Part shown: positions 47,117 to 57,509 of the stretch, piece by piece
How positions within the stretch are numbered: the stretch's first letter is position 1
How the letters are laid out: every line of letters begins with the position of its first letter
Source of the DNA: Brachyspira alvinipulli ATCC 51933
GTDB lineage: Bacteria; Spirochaetota; Brachyspiria; Brachyspirales; Brachyspiraceae
DNA length: 64,000 nt
Assembly: GCF_000518245.1 (NCBI RefSeq)
Contig: NZ_KI912402.1
Location: forward strand, 518,950-582,949
Direction: 5' to 3'
Position numbers and translations under genes: made by a program
The notes under the pieces: generated by a model
Database searches by the model: none
What the model was told of the DNA's origin: nothing
Seen by the model: only the letters and a program-made list of their open reading frames with translations

Positions 47117-48331
47117 ATGTTTAAATTTTTATTTTCTAAGAGAGATGAAGGTATAAATTGTAATAGAAAAATTTTTGGTATTTCTATTACTACAAAACCA
47201 AATAGATTAAAGTTAAAACAATTAGATGAAAAGATAGAAAAACTAAAAAAAGAAAATACTATTTTAAATAATTTAGTTTCATCATGTTCATATCAAAATT
47301 TAACAAAAGAGTATATAGCAAATTTAGATAGCAGAAAACCTTTTGTTTCTGTAATTATAACAGTTTATAATTTAGGAAGAAGATATTTAGTTCAATGTTT
47401 AGAAACTGTTATAAATCAGAGTTTAAAAAATATAGAAATTATATTAGTTAATGATTGTTCTCCTTTGGAAGAGGATGATAAAGTATGCAATGAATATGCT
47501 GATAAAGACAAGAGAATAAAATATATTAAAAATGATATTAATCTTGGTGCGGGTAAATCTAGGATGGTTGGTTTATCTATAGCAAAAGGCTATGCTATAT
47601 CTTTTATAGATGGGGATGATTTTTTATCTTTAAATCTTTATGAAATAAGTTTTTATGAGATGATAAAGAATAATGTTGATATAGTATGCTATAGTTATAA
47701 TATGTTTAATGTGGATGATATGACATTTAGAGATTCAAATATAGGATATACTCCTTATACAGCCATTTATGGGAAATATGTTTTAGAGTTTTATTCTTCA
47801 AAAAATAATCCATTAGATATGGGATTATGGACTAAACTATATAAAAAAGAGTTATTAGAAAAATTAGATTCTGATAGTATCATAAATAGAAATAGAGCAG
47901 ATGATATAACATATAATTTTAAGATATTTCTACATGCTAAGAGTCTTTTGTATATTCCATTAAACTTATATTTTTATACATACAATAGAAATACATCAAT
48001 TACGAATTCTTCAATAAAAAATGATAAATATTTTACAGATATAAAAGATGTTTTTCTTGATATTAATAATTATTTGGTGAAGAATCATTTTGAAAGTTAT
48101 GTTCTATATTTAAATGCTTTATTTTCTCATTTTTTTATAGATTTATATGAAGTTGCTCTTTATATGAATAGATTAAATAAAACGTATCATTATTTAGAAT
48201 TATTGTCAGATATAATTAATGAGTTTATACATAATAAGATAATAGATAGAAATATTTTATTACAACATGTAAAATCATTAACTGATAAAAATGGTATTAT
48301 TGAATGGTATAATAAGAATATTAAAGGCTGA
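47117..48331 (+). CDS. GT2 family glycosyltransferase with N-terminal tail-like motif and coiled coil
   Basis: About 404 residues. The order differs from its neighbours. A type-A motif comes first (FKFLFSKRDEG, then RKIFGISITTKP), then a short coiled coil (LKQLDEKIEKLKKENTILNNL, about 35-60), then the GT-A domain with SVIITVYNLGRRYLVQCLETV, LVNDCSP and FIDGDDFL. The donor is unknown. ATG 47117 has AGAG at five bases and lies 29 bases past the promoter's -10 box. A TTG at 47099 is only 11 bases from the -10 box and is unlikely. Confidence 0.85.
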   Translation: MFKFLFSKRDEGINCNRKIFGISITTKPNRLKLKQLDEKIEKLKKENTILNNLVSSCSYQNLTKEYIANLDSRKPFVSVIITVYNLGRRYLVQCLETVINQSLKNIEIILVNDCSPLEEDDKVCNEYADKDKRIKYIKNDINLGAGKSRMVGLSIAKGYAISFIDGDDFLSLNLYEISFYEMIKNNVDIVCYSYNMFNVDDMTFRDSNIGYTPYTAIYGKYVLEFYSSKNNPLDMGLWTKLYKKELLEKLDSDSIINRNRADDITYNFKIFLHAKSLLYIPLNLYFYTYNRNTSITNSSIKNDKYFTDIKDVFLDINNYLVKNHFESYVLYLNALFSHFFIDLYEVALYMNRLNKTYHYLELLSDIINEFIHNKIIDRNILLQHVKSLTDKNGIIEWYNKNIKG

Positions 48332-48333
48332 TA

Positions 48334-49461
48334 ATGAATAATATTTTTAGCATAACTGATATAGATGATAAATTTAAGTCATTAAATATTTTTAATATTA
48401 AAATAGCTATAAAAAAGAAATATTATAAATTATTTTTTAAACATAAAATAAAAGAAAACTCAATTTTAATAATAGAAATAAATAGTGGTCACGGTGAAAC
48501 TATACCAAGTTTTATTAATTATTTTCAAAAGTTAAATTATAATGTTGATATTATAGTAAATTATGATATGGTAAGAGATAAAATATTAAATAAATTTTGT
48601 TTTAATAATATTAATTTATTCTATATGACTTTTGATGAAATAAATAAAATATTAGAAAATAATATTATAAATAAATATAAATATCTGTTTTTTAATTCGC
48701 TTGGTTTTTATAAAGAGAATAAAGTTACTCATATTTTAGAAATTAATAATAAGATAAATATTCCCATTGAAAAAATTGTAGGAGTAGAACATAGTATTAT
48801 AGACGATAATCTAAGATTATGTAAGGAAAATACTATTACTCTCTTACCTAATAGCAGTAAATGTAAATATGCTAACCCTCATTATTTTGGAGAAATTAAA
48901 TCAAAAAATAAAAATAAAGATATTATAAAATTTATTTTGACTGGAAGGGAAGTTCATAGTGCAAAAAATATAGATTTATTAATTAATGCTATAAGGAATA
49001 TTATAAAATCTGGTATTAATAATTTTAAGTTAATTTTGACAGGCAGGGTTTCAGATTTAAATATAAATATAGATGATATTAAAGATAATGTAGAGTTTAC
49101 AGGTTATTTAGATTATGTATCATTATATAATATGATAGAAGAGTCAGATTTTATTTTGCCTATGCTTGATCCTAATATAGAGTCTCATAAAAGATTTTTT
49201 GAAGATGTTTCCGGAAGCTTTCAATTAGTTTATGGTTTTGGAATTATACCTATAGTTCATAAAGCTTTTTCTAGCAGATATGGTTTAGATAATAATAATT
49301 CTTTAATTTATAATAATGATGATGAGTTTATTGAAAATATAAAGTATGCTATAAATATGTCTGATAAAGAATATGAAAATAAAGTTATAAATATATTCAA
49401 ATACTCAGATAAATTATACAAAGAATCTTTAGAAAATATTAAATCTATATTAAAAGATTAA
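48334..49461 (+). CDS. GT4-like (GT-B fold) glycosyltransferase
   Basis: A protein of 375 residues. It opens with NIFSITDIDDKFKSL and IFNIKIAIKKKY, again the cluster's type-A motif, then a GT-B body. The donor-binding half contains KFILTGREVHSAKNIDLLINAI, LILTGRVSDL, VEFTGYLDYVSLYNMIEESDFILPM and GSFQLVYGFGIIPI, following the order of GT4 C-terminal motifs. It starts two bases after the previous stop, so it is cotranscribed with it. It ends in a 4-base convergent overlap with the next gene. Confidence 0.75.
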   Translation: MNNIFSITDIDDKFKSLNIFNIKIAIKKKYYKLFFKHKIKENSILIIEINSGHGETIPSFINYFQKLNYNVDIIVNYDMVRDKILNKFCFNNINLFYMTFDEINKILENNIINKYKYLFFNSLGFYKENKVTHILEINNKINIPIEKIVGVEHSIIDDNLRLCKENTITLLPNSSKCKYANPHYFGEIKSKNKNKDIIKFILTGREVHSAKNIDLLINAIRNIIKSGINNFKLILTGRVSDLNINIDDIKDNVEFTGYLDYVSLYNMIEESDFILPMLDPNIESHKRFFEDVSGSFQLVYGFGIIPIVHKAFSSRYGLDNNNSLIYNNDDEFIENIKYAINMSDKEYENKVINIFKYSDKLYKESLENIKSILKD

Positions 49462-50987
49462 TATTTATCTTTTTTATTTTTATATTTATTGTATAAATTG
49501 TTAAATGCTATTTCCTCATTTTCTTTCCAAAAAGGCGGTGTTGGTAAATTAAATTTATTTCTTAATTTTTGTCTTAAACTTGATATTGGAATTAATTTTA
49601 CTAAAGAATGAAGCATTCTTGTTTTTAAATCTAGTTCATGATTTAATTTTATATTTATTATATTTAATCCAAATATTTGTATTACAAAAAAATTATCTAT
49701 TTGAAAAGATCCTACTTTAGTAGTTTTACCTATAAATAGAAAAGTTTTTATTGGTATAGTACTTTCATTTATACTATTATGTTGTAAATCTATTAATTTA
49801 TCTGATAACTCATCTTTAGATATTTCTTCTACATCACGAAGTATAAATTTAGGGTACATTATATATTGTCTTTTATATACCTTTGACCAAGTAAATATAT
49901 AATCTATGATTTGATTATATCCATACATAAAATCTTTTTTATTATATTTAAAATTATTGTCATCAAAGAATTTAAATAGGTATTCTGTAGCACCTATTAA
50001 AAAAGGTCCTGCGGTAACAGCCGGTGGTAAAAAATTATTATTTGCAGATATTATTGTTGTTCTAGAATTAACTAAAATATCAAAATTAAAAAAATAATTT
50101 TCAGTGTTATTCCTATTAATAATTATATTTTCCAAATTATTATTAGCAAATACTATATGTAATTGATTTGTTCCAGCAGAACCTACAAACGATTCAGCAC
50201 CTTTTAGTATAGATATTTTTTCATATAATGATAATTCTTCTGGATAAAATATTTTATAACCATTATTTTTGAATGTTTTATCTATAGGATCGTTGCATAA
50301 TGTTCTTTTTTGAGATAATTTATTTCTAGAAAAATAAACTTTCTTGTATTTTGACGGATTAACATTTTCTTTTATTTTATTAATTATATCCTTGTATTTT
50401 ATATTAATTTGCCAATCTAATTTCAATGATTTTTCAGGTACTATAACTTCTTTAAATTTTAAAGGCTCTTTAGCTATTATGATATTCTCTTTTTTTATGC
50501 CAAATAATTTTAATAAATCTGTACAATCTTGAGAAATCTCCCTTATAAATACTACTTTATAATCATTAATATCTTTATCTAATAAGTACCATAATCTATC
50601 TATAGATTCCCCCAATGTTTCACCATATTGAGCTTGACCATACCCTAATCCCATAAATACTGCTTTTTTATTAATTATTTGTATAGTTTTCTCATCAAAA
50701 TCATTTCCCCAATTATCATAATTTAATTCATTATTTATATTTTCATTGTTTGTATTTTGATTTTGTGAATATACGTTTATAGATGCACCTCTTTTTGATA
50801 ATTCAGATATCATACCATTTTCTCTAAATACTCCGCCAATTTTAGAATCTATTCCTCCAAATGGAATTATTATACCATTTTCTATTTTCTCGTATGATAA
50901 TTTTTCTTCGGATATATTTTTACATATGTTATATGATCTGCTTATTATTGATTTCATTATATCATTTGCATAGATTTTTATATACAT
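49458..50987 (-). CDS. GT61-like (DUF563) glycosyltransferase
   Basis: A protein of 509 residues. The central region matches the GT61/DUF563 pattern: YFSRNKLSQKR, IFYPEELSLYEKISILKGAESFVG and SAGTNQLHIVFA. The C-terminal 130 residues carry a beta-rich segment (FFVIQIFGLNIINIKLN) and the type-B motif LVKLIPISSLRQKLRNKFN. The start at 50987 has TGGA upstream; an in-frame ATG at 50957 lacks a site. It lies on the opposite strand to its neighbours, which suggests separate control or later insertion. Confidence 0.7.
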   Translation of the reverse strand: MYIKIYANDIMKSIISRSYNICKNISEEKLSYEKIENGIIIPFGGIDSKIGGVFRENGMISELSKRGASINVYSQNQNTNNENINNELNYDNWGNDFDEKTIQIINKKAVFMGLGYGQAQYGETLGESIDRLWYLLDKDINDYKVVFIREISQDCTDLLKLFGIKKENIIIAKEPLKFKEVIVPEKSLKLDWQINIKYKDIINKIKENVNPSKYKKVYFSRNKLSQKRTLCNDPIDKTFKNNGYKIFYPEELSLYEKISILKGAESFVGSAGTNQLHIVFANNNLENIIINRNNTENYFFNFDILVNSRTTIISANNNFLPPAVTAGPFLIGATEYLFKFFDDNNFKYNKKDFMYGYNQIIDYIFTWSKVYKRQYIMYPKFILRDVEEISKDELSDKLIDLQHNSINESTIPIKTFLFIGKTTKVGSFQIDNFFVIQIFGLNIINIKLNHELDLKTRMLHSLVKLIPISSLRQKLRNKFNLPTPPFWKENEEIAFNNLYNKYKNKKDKY

Positions 50988-51100
50988 GATTATCCAGTTA
51001 AATAGTATTGATATTTTGCTAATTATATAATAATATATGAATTATATCAATATTTTTTATTTAATCAGTAATCCAATTTAGTAATGAGGAAAATATATAG

Positions 51101-52294
51101 ATGAAAAAAATATCAGAAATGACTGTAATACAAATAGATATAACTAATGCGTGTGTTCATAGATGTTCAAATTGTACTAGATTTTGCGGACACCATAAAA
51201 AAAATTTTTTTATGGATTTTGAAACATTTAAAAAAGCTGTAGATTCATTAGATGAATATAAAGGATGTGTAGGTATTATAGGAGGAGAACCTACATTACA
51301 TCCTGAATTTGAAAAATTTTGCGACTACCTAAAGAAAAAGAGATTAAATAATGCTAATTTACAAACATCAAGATATCCAATAAATAAGATATCTGATTAT
51401 ATAGCCGAAAATTTTACTTATTTTTCAGAAAGCAAAACAGGTCTTTGGTCATCTTTAAATAATTTATATTATAAATACTATGAAACTATACAAGATACTT
51501 TTGAATGTCAGAATTTAAATGATCATAATAATATATGCGAGCATCAGGCTTTATTAATGCCAAGAAAGGAATTAGGTATTAGTGATGAGGAATGGATAAA
51601 AAAACGTGATGCTTGTTGGATTCAAAATACTTGGTCAGCAACTATAACTCCTAAAGGCGCCTTTTTCTGTGAAGTAGCTGGCTCCTTGGATATGCTTTTT
51701 AATGGTCCTGGCGGATGGGATATTACTAAGGATTGGTGGAAAAGAGAAGTTTCTGAATATGAAAGTCAATTGCATTGGTGTGAATTATGTTCAGGATGTT
51801 TGGATGTTCCTCAAAGGCTTTCAAATGATGAAATAGATGATATCACACCAAATATGTTTAATAAATTGAAAGAAATAAATAGCCCAAAAATTAGTAAGGG
51901 ATTGTATGCTGTATATGATGTGAATAAATATAATATTGATAAATCTAATTATAATACATTTATAACTGGTCAAGATTATATGATGAATTCACGTTTGATA
52001 AATGAAAATAAAAATCTATTGCCAAAAAATTTTAAAATAATAAATAAAATAGATAGATCTATTTCTTTAGAAAATAAAGAAGAGTTTAAAGATTGGGTTA
52101 TTTTTTCCAAAAAATCTAATGAGGCTGAAGATATAATCAAAAATTTAGATAATACAATTATTAATCCGGGATGTTTATATAAATATAATAATTCATACAT
52201 TTTTAATGTATTATCACGTTCTATTAGAGATAATTTATCAAATATATGTTCTTTGGATGATTTAATAAAATGTATCCTAAAGATAAAGTTATAA
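51101..52294 (+). CDS. Radical SAM protein in the glycan cluster
   Basis: A protein of 397 residues. The cluster motif C18-x3-C22-x2-C25 is visible in ACVHRCSNC, followed by GIIGGEPTLHPEF, the SAM-binding GGE-type segment. Additional cysteines in CEVAG and CELCSGC could hold an auxiliary iron-sulfur centre. The last 120 residues are unlike the core. The reaction is unknown; in glycan loci such enzymes may modify sugars or appended groups. It is transcribed divergently from the GT61-like gene. Confidence 0.8.
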   Translation: MKKISEMTVIQIDITNACVHRCSNCTRFCGHHKKNFFMDFETFKKAVDSLDEYKGCVGIIGGEPTLHPEFEKFCDYLKKKRLNNANLQTSRYPINKISDYIAENFTYFSESKTGLWSSLNNLYYKYYETIQDTFECQNLNDHNNICEHQALLMPRKELGISDEEWIKKRDACWIQNTWSATITPKGAFFCEVAGSLDMLFNGPGGWDITKDWWKREVSEYESQLHWCELCSGCLDVPQRLSNDEIDDITPNMFNKLKEINSPKISKGLYAVYDVNKYNIDKSNYNTFITGQDYMMNSRLINENKNLLPKNFKIINKIDRSISLENKEEFKDWVIFSKKSNEAEDIIKNLDNTIINPGCLYKYNNSYIFNVLSRSIRDNLSNICSLDDLIKCILKIKL

Positions 52295-52413
52295 TTCTTA
52301 AAGAATCATTGATTGATAAAATTTTTTCTATTAAAACTATTTATCTTAGAAAGAGAATTACAAAAATTATAAATATACTTGGAGCTAAAATTTCTATTGT
52401 TAAAAATATTTAA
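52270..52413 (+). pseudogene. Detached tail-motif ORF, 47 codons, probable gene remnant
   Basis: ATG 52270 to TAA 52411-52413, overlapping the radical SAM 3' end in another frame. The product includes DKIFSIKTIYLRKRITKIIN and ILGAKISIVKNI, which is the type-A tail seen at the ends of the glycosyltransferases at 44594 and 45865, but with no enzyme attached. It may be the original C-terminus of the radical SAM protein displaced by a frameshift, or the remnant of a lost glycosyltransferase. There is no convincing ribosome site. Confidence 0.5.
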
Positions 52414-52425
52414 GGTAATAATTAT

Positions 52426-53634
<1,209 letters not shown>

Positions 53635-54002
53635 ATCTAATATTAATAAGTAAAGAATATATATTCAAATAAATTAATAAAATATATACTATGTTAAAGT
53701 AAATTTCTGTATAAGCTTTTATTTTAATACTATGCAATTAATGTGGTTTATACGTATTAAAAAAATTATATATGAGTTTATAAAAATAAAATAATTTAAA
53801 TATATTTATTTTTTAATAATGATAAACTATTGTTTTTTATATTATTTTAATTTATAATAGGCCAAATGATTAATTTTTATTATTACTATATAGCTTGTTT
53901 CCAAGCCAAGCCAAGCCAAGCCAAGCCAAGCCAAGCCAAGCAATTAAATTATTTTATTACATTTATCTGTTTTCTTTACAGATGTTTTATTAGGAGTATT
54001 CT
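53635..54002. other. 368-base gap holding a pentamer repeat and a short ORF
   Basis: AT-rich apart from the CCAAG array. No full gene; the only coding candidate is the 46-residue ORF described separately. AGGAG at 53992-53996 is the ribosome site of the FkbM gene. Confidence 0.6.
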
Positions 54003-54006
54003 ATGA
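53866..54006 (+). CDS. Short ORF through the CCAAG array, ATGA-coupled to the FkbM gene
   Basis: ATG 53866 opens a 46-codon frame that begins MINFYYYYIACF, reads through the repeat as a PSQAK-type pentapeptide, and stops at TGA 54004-54006. That stop overlaps the FkbM ATG (54003) as ATGA. With other repeat counts modulo three the frame would stop at 53945 or 53991 instead. AGG lies four bases before the ATG, a weak site. Whether it is translated is unknown. Confidence 0.35.
   Translation: MINFYYYYIACFQAKPSQAKPSQAKQLNYFITFICFLYRCFIRSIL
53901..53940 (+). repeat. Pentanucleotide repeat CCAAG, eight copies
   Basis: Eight perfect tandem copies of CCAAG, 60 bases upstream of the FkbM ATG. Perfect short repeats of non-triplet unit length near surface-modification genes are typical slipped-strand contingency loci. 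Confidence 0.95.
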
Positions 54007-55025
54007 ATATTGATGTTGTAAATAGGATAGTATATTATATTCCAATTAGAAAATTAAGAGATGCTGTTAGAGAATATCTTTTAAATACTTCTAATATTAG
54101 TATAAAAGCTTTCGATCATAAACAAATAATATTATTTAGAGAAAATATCAATTCTGATAAAAATTTTTTATCAAAATATAAAAAACTTATTAATGGACTT
54201 GATGATGATTCTATATCTAAGATATTTAATATTTTAGTAAAAATAATGAAATATAATAATATTAATGATAATGTGTATTTTGATGATTATGAATCTAAAA
54301 TTATAGGTGATATACAAAAGAAATTTTATCCGTATATTGTAGAAGATAAACTAAGTCATACTTTTATTTATAATAAATATATATTAGCATATAATCATTT
54401 TGAGATAAATATTTTTTATGAAAAACATGGTTTGAATAATATAAAAAATATTGATTTTATAAAAGATAAAAATATTATAGATGCTGGAGGCTATATTGGA
54501 GATTCTGCTATAGTGTTTTCTGATTATACTGATAAAAAGATTTATAGTTTCGAGCCATTTAAAAATAATTATAATTCAATGTTAAAAACTATAGAATTAA
54601 ATGAGGTTCAAAATATAGTCCCTATTAATATGGCTTTAGGTAATGAGAATAAAGAAATATCTATATATTATGATGGTGAGAATTCTAGCGGATTATCTAT
54701 AGATAATAAGGAAAGTGAAGTTAATTCTAAAAAAGAAATTGTAAATATGGTTACATTAGATAAGTTTGTTGAAGATAATAATATAGAAGTAGGTTTAATA
54801 AAAACAGATTTGGAAGGGTTTGAGCAAAAATTTTTAGAAGGAGCTATAAATACAATTAAAAAGCAAAAGCCGATTTTAATGATTAGTATATATCATAATT
54901 ATGATGATTTTTTTAATATAAAGCCTTTAATTGAGAGTTGGAATTTAGGTTATAAATTTAAAATTATTAAGCCTAAAATTGATTGTTTAATATTGGAAAC
55001 TGTATTATTAGCTGAAGTATATTAA
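54003..55025 (+). CDS. FkbM-family methyltransferase, downstream of CCAAG repeat
   Basis: A protein of 340 residues. It starts with the type-B motif NRIVYYIPIRKLRDAVREYL. The FkbM domain occupies about 155-320: IIDAGGYIGDSAIVF (SAM-binding loop), YSFEPFKNNYNSM, and IKTDLEGFEQKFLEGAINTI. FkbM proteins O-methylate sugars or, in some polysaccharide loci, have unknown acceptors. AGGAG lies six bases before the ATG and no in-frame upstream extension is open (TAG at 53991). Expression may vary with the repeat upstream. Confidence 0.83.
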   Translation: MNIDVVNRIVYYIPIRKLRDAVREYLLNTSNISIKAFDHKQIILFRENINSDKNFLSKYKKLINGLDDDSISKIFNILVKIMKYNNINDNVYFDDYESKIIGDIQKKFYPYIVEDKLSHTFIYNKYILAYNHFEINIFYEKHGLNNIKNIDFIKDKNIIDAGGYIGDSAIVFSDYTDKKIYSFEPFKNNYNSMLKTIELNEVQNIVPINMALGNENKEISIYYDGENSSGLSIDNKESEVNSKKEIVNMVTLDKFVEDNNIEVGLIKTDLEGFEQKFLEGAINTIKKQKPILMISIYHNYDDFFNIKPLIESWNLGYKFKIIKPKIDCLILETVLLAEVY

Positions 55026-55142
55026 TAATTATTTTTATACAGTATTTCAATTTACTTCTATTCTGACAATGTTTTTATATAAATAGTTTGACATTTATCC
55101 TTTTTAATATAGACTATACATATATAATTTTAAGGATAGTAT

Positions 55143-55940
55143 ATGAAGGCAGTTATACTAGCTGGCGGACTTGGTACAAGACTCGGTGAAGAAACATCCA
55201 TTAGACCAAAACCGTTAGTAGAAATAGGCGGGCGCCCAATTATATGGCATATAATGAAACATTATTCTCATTATGGGATAAATGAATTTGTTATTCTTTT
55301 GGGATATAAAGGGTATATGATAAAAGAATTTTTTGATAACTATAGAAGACATTTATATGATATGAGAATAAATTTTAAAGAAAATACATCAGAAATACTT
55401 AGAAAAGATTCTAATGTTGAGAATATAGAAGTTGATAATTGGATTGTAGATTTAATTTATACTGGTGAAAATACTCAAACAGGTGGAAGATTGAAGAGAG
55501 CCTATGATTATTTAAAAAATGAAGAATCTTTTTGTTTAACTTATGGGGATGGTGTTTCTAACGTTAATATAAAAGAAGAATTAGAATTTCATAATAGTCA
55601 TGGAAAAATAGCTACTATAACAGCAGTATTTCCTCCAGCAAGATGGGGGGCTATCAGTATTAATAGTGATAATACAGTTACAGATTTTATAGAAAAGCCT
55701 AGAGGTGACAACGCTTATATAAATGGAGGTTTTTTTGTTTTAAATAAAGAAATATTTAATTATTTAGAAGATGATACTACAATTTTTGAACAAAAACCAT
55801 TAAGAGAATTAGCTAAAAATAATGAACTTATAGCATTTAAACATGAAGATTTTTGGCAATGTATGGATACTCAAAGAGACAAATTTTTATTGGAAGATAT
55901 GTGGGCTAAAGGTGATGCTCCATGGAAAAGTTGGAAATGA
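55143..55940 (+). CDS. rfbF: Glucose-1-phosphate cytidylyltransferase
   Basis: A protein of 265 residues. The nucleotidyltransferase start MKAVILAGGLGTRLGEETSI and RPKPLVEIGGRP are diagnostic, with YGDGVSNVN for the metal-binding Asp and GGFFVLNKEIF later. It makes CDP-glucose from CTP and glucose-1-phosphate, the entry to CDP-deoxysugars. AAGGA precedes the ATG, and TTGACA at 55088-55093 suggests a promoter, with only a weak -10 box. It is first in a run of four overlapping or abutting genes. Confidence 0.93.
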   Translation: MKAVILAGGLGTRLGEETSIRPKPLVEIGGRPIIWHIMKHYSHYGINEFVILLGYKGYMIKEFFDNYRRHLYDMRINFKENTSEILRKDSNVENIEVDNWIVDLIYTGENTQTGGRLKRAYDYLKNEESFCLTYGDGVSNVNIKEELEFHNSHGKIATITAVFPPARWGAISINSDNTVTDFIEKPRGDNAYINGGFFVLNKEIFNYLEDDTTIFEQKPLRELAKNNELIAFKHEDFWQCMDTQRDKFLLEDMWAKGDAPWKSWK

Positions 55941-56974
55941 ATAATATATTTAGTTTATTTAAAAATAAGAAAGTTTTAGTAACAGGACATACTGGATTTA
56001 AAGGTGCTTGGCTATCAGAGCTTCTTAACACTATAGGTGCTGATGTTTATGGTATATCTTTAGATGCGGATAAATTATCACTATATAATTTGATTGATTT
56101 AAAAACAAAAGTAAAATCTTATATTCAAGATATTAGAAATTTAGAAAGTATAAAAAAAATAGTAAAGGAAATTAACCCAGATATAATTTTTCATTTAGCA
56201 GCACAGCCTATAGTTTTAGAAAGTTATAATGCCCCTGTATACACTTATGAAACAAATGTTATAGGTACAATTAACCTAATGGAAGCTATGAGAGAATTGA
56301 ATAATTTGGAATGTGCTGTTATGATTACAACAGATAAGGTATATGAGAATAAGGAATGGGCTTGGGGCTATAGAGAAATTGATGCTTTAGGCGGACATGA
56401 TCCTTATTCAGCATCAAAAGCATGTTCTGAAATAGCTATAAAAAGTTATAAAAGATCTTTTCTTAATAATATAAATATAGTTAGTGTTAGAGCTGGTAAT
56501 GTTATAGGCGGCGGTGATTTTTCAAAACATAGAATAATACCGGATATAGTTAGGGCTATAGAAAAAGACGAGCCTGTTGAACTTAGAAATCCAAATAGTG
56601 TAAGACCTTGGCAGCATGTACTAGATGTTCTTTATGGATATCTGTTAGTTTGTTATAATGCTAATGTTTCAGATAGTTATAATTTTGCTCCAATTGATGA
56701 AGGCAATATATATACCGTTGAATACATAACAAAAATATTTATAGAAAATATTGGCAGAGGAAGTTACAAAATAAATATACAAGATACAAATAAAAAAGAA
56801 ATGAATATGCTAAGATTAGATTCATCTCTTGCCCGCAAAGAATTAAATTGGAAAGAAAAATTCAACACTAAAGAAGCTATTAAGCATACAGCTATTTGGT
56901 ATAAAGAATATTTAAATAAAAATGATATTAATAATATAACAAAAATACAGATAAAAAATTATATTGGAATTTAA
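55937..56974 (+). CDS. rfbG: CDP-glucose 4,6-dehydratase
   Basis: An extended SDR of 345 residues: VTGHTGFKGAWLSELL for NAD, TTDKVYENKEWAWGYREID, catalytic YSASKACSE and RAGNVIGGGDFSKHRIIPD. It converts CDP-glucose to CDP-4-keto-6-deoxyglucose. ATG 55937 overlaps the rfbF stop as ATGA and is preferred. An in-frame ATG at 55922 adds five residues inside rfbF. Confidence 0.93.
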   Translation: MNNIFSLFKNKKVLVTGHTGFKGAWLSELLNTIGADVYGISLDADKLSLYNLIDLKTKVKSYIQDIRNLESIKKIVKEINPDIIFHLAAQPIVLESYNAPVYTYETNVIGTINLMEAMRELNNLECAVMITTDKVYENKEWAWGYREIDALGGHDPYSASKACSEIAIKSYKRSFLNNINIVSVRAGNVIGGGDFSKHRIIPDIVRAIEKDEPVELRNPNSVRPWQHVLDVLYGYLLVCYNANVSDSYNFAPIDEGNIYTVEYITKIFIENIGRGSYKINIQDTNKKEMNMLRLDSSLARKELNWKEKFNTKEAIKHTAIWYKEYLNKNDINNITKIQIKNYIGI

Positions 56975-56975
56975 A

Positions 56976-57509
56976 ATGTTTATAGAAAAAACTAATATAG
57001 AAGGTGCTTATTTATTACAAAATAATTATATAGAAGATGAGAGAGGATATTTTCTAAGATTATTTTGTAATGATGAATTAAAGAAAGCAGGTATTGATTT
57101 TGAAGTTAAGCAATCAAATATGAGTTATAGTTCTAAAAAGGGGACTTTAAGAGGCATGCATTATCAAATAGCACCTTATGCTGAAATAAAGGTTGTAAGA
57201 TGTATTAAAGGCAGAGTTTTTGATGCAATAGCTGATATAAGAAAAGATTCTCCTACTTACGGTAAATATTTTACTGTGGAATTATCAGAGGAAAATGGTA
57301 AGATGCTTTATATTCCTCCTTATGTAGCTCATGGTATACAGACTCTTGAAGATGATAGTATGATATGTTATTTCGTAGGAGCCTCATTTGTGCCTAATGC
57401 TTATGGTTATTTAAGATGGAATGACCCGGCATTTAATATTCCATGGCCGGAATGTGAAAATAGAATAATTAGTGACAAAGATAAAAATATACCAGATTTT
57501 GTATTATGA
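56976..57509 (+). CDS. rfbC: dTDP-4-dehydrorhamnose 3,5-epimerase-like cupin
   Basis: A protein of 177 residues of the RmlC fold: EDERGYFLRLFC, QSNMSYSSKKGTLRGMHYQ with the catalytic His, YIPPYVAHGIQTL and LRWNDPAFNIPWP. In its position after rfbF and rfbG it probably acts on CDP-4-keto-6-deoxyglucose rather than a dTDP sugar, inverting C3 and/or C5. ATG 56976 with GGAA upstream is preferred over an in-frame TTG at 56964. Confidence 0.87.
   Translation: MFIEKTNIEGAYLLQNNYIEDERGYFLRLFCNDELKKAGIDFEVKQSNMSYSSKKGTLRGMHYQIAPYAEIKVVRCIKGRVFDAIADIRKDSPTYGKYFTVELSEENGKMLYIPPYVAHGIQTLEDDSMICYFVGASFVPNAYGYLRWNDPAFNIPWPECENRIISDKDKNIPDFVL

Noticed and set aside
49458..50987. Phase-variable or frameshifted GT61 gene
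   Set aside because: The frame is intact over 509 residues and no simple-sequence repeat longer than ordinary A or T runs occurs in it.
53901..53940. Reading the repeat on the minus strand as an LGLAW-type peptide gene
   Set aside because: No start with a ribosome site and no domain extends on either side on that strand.
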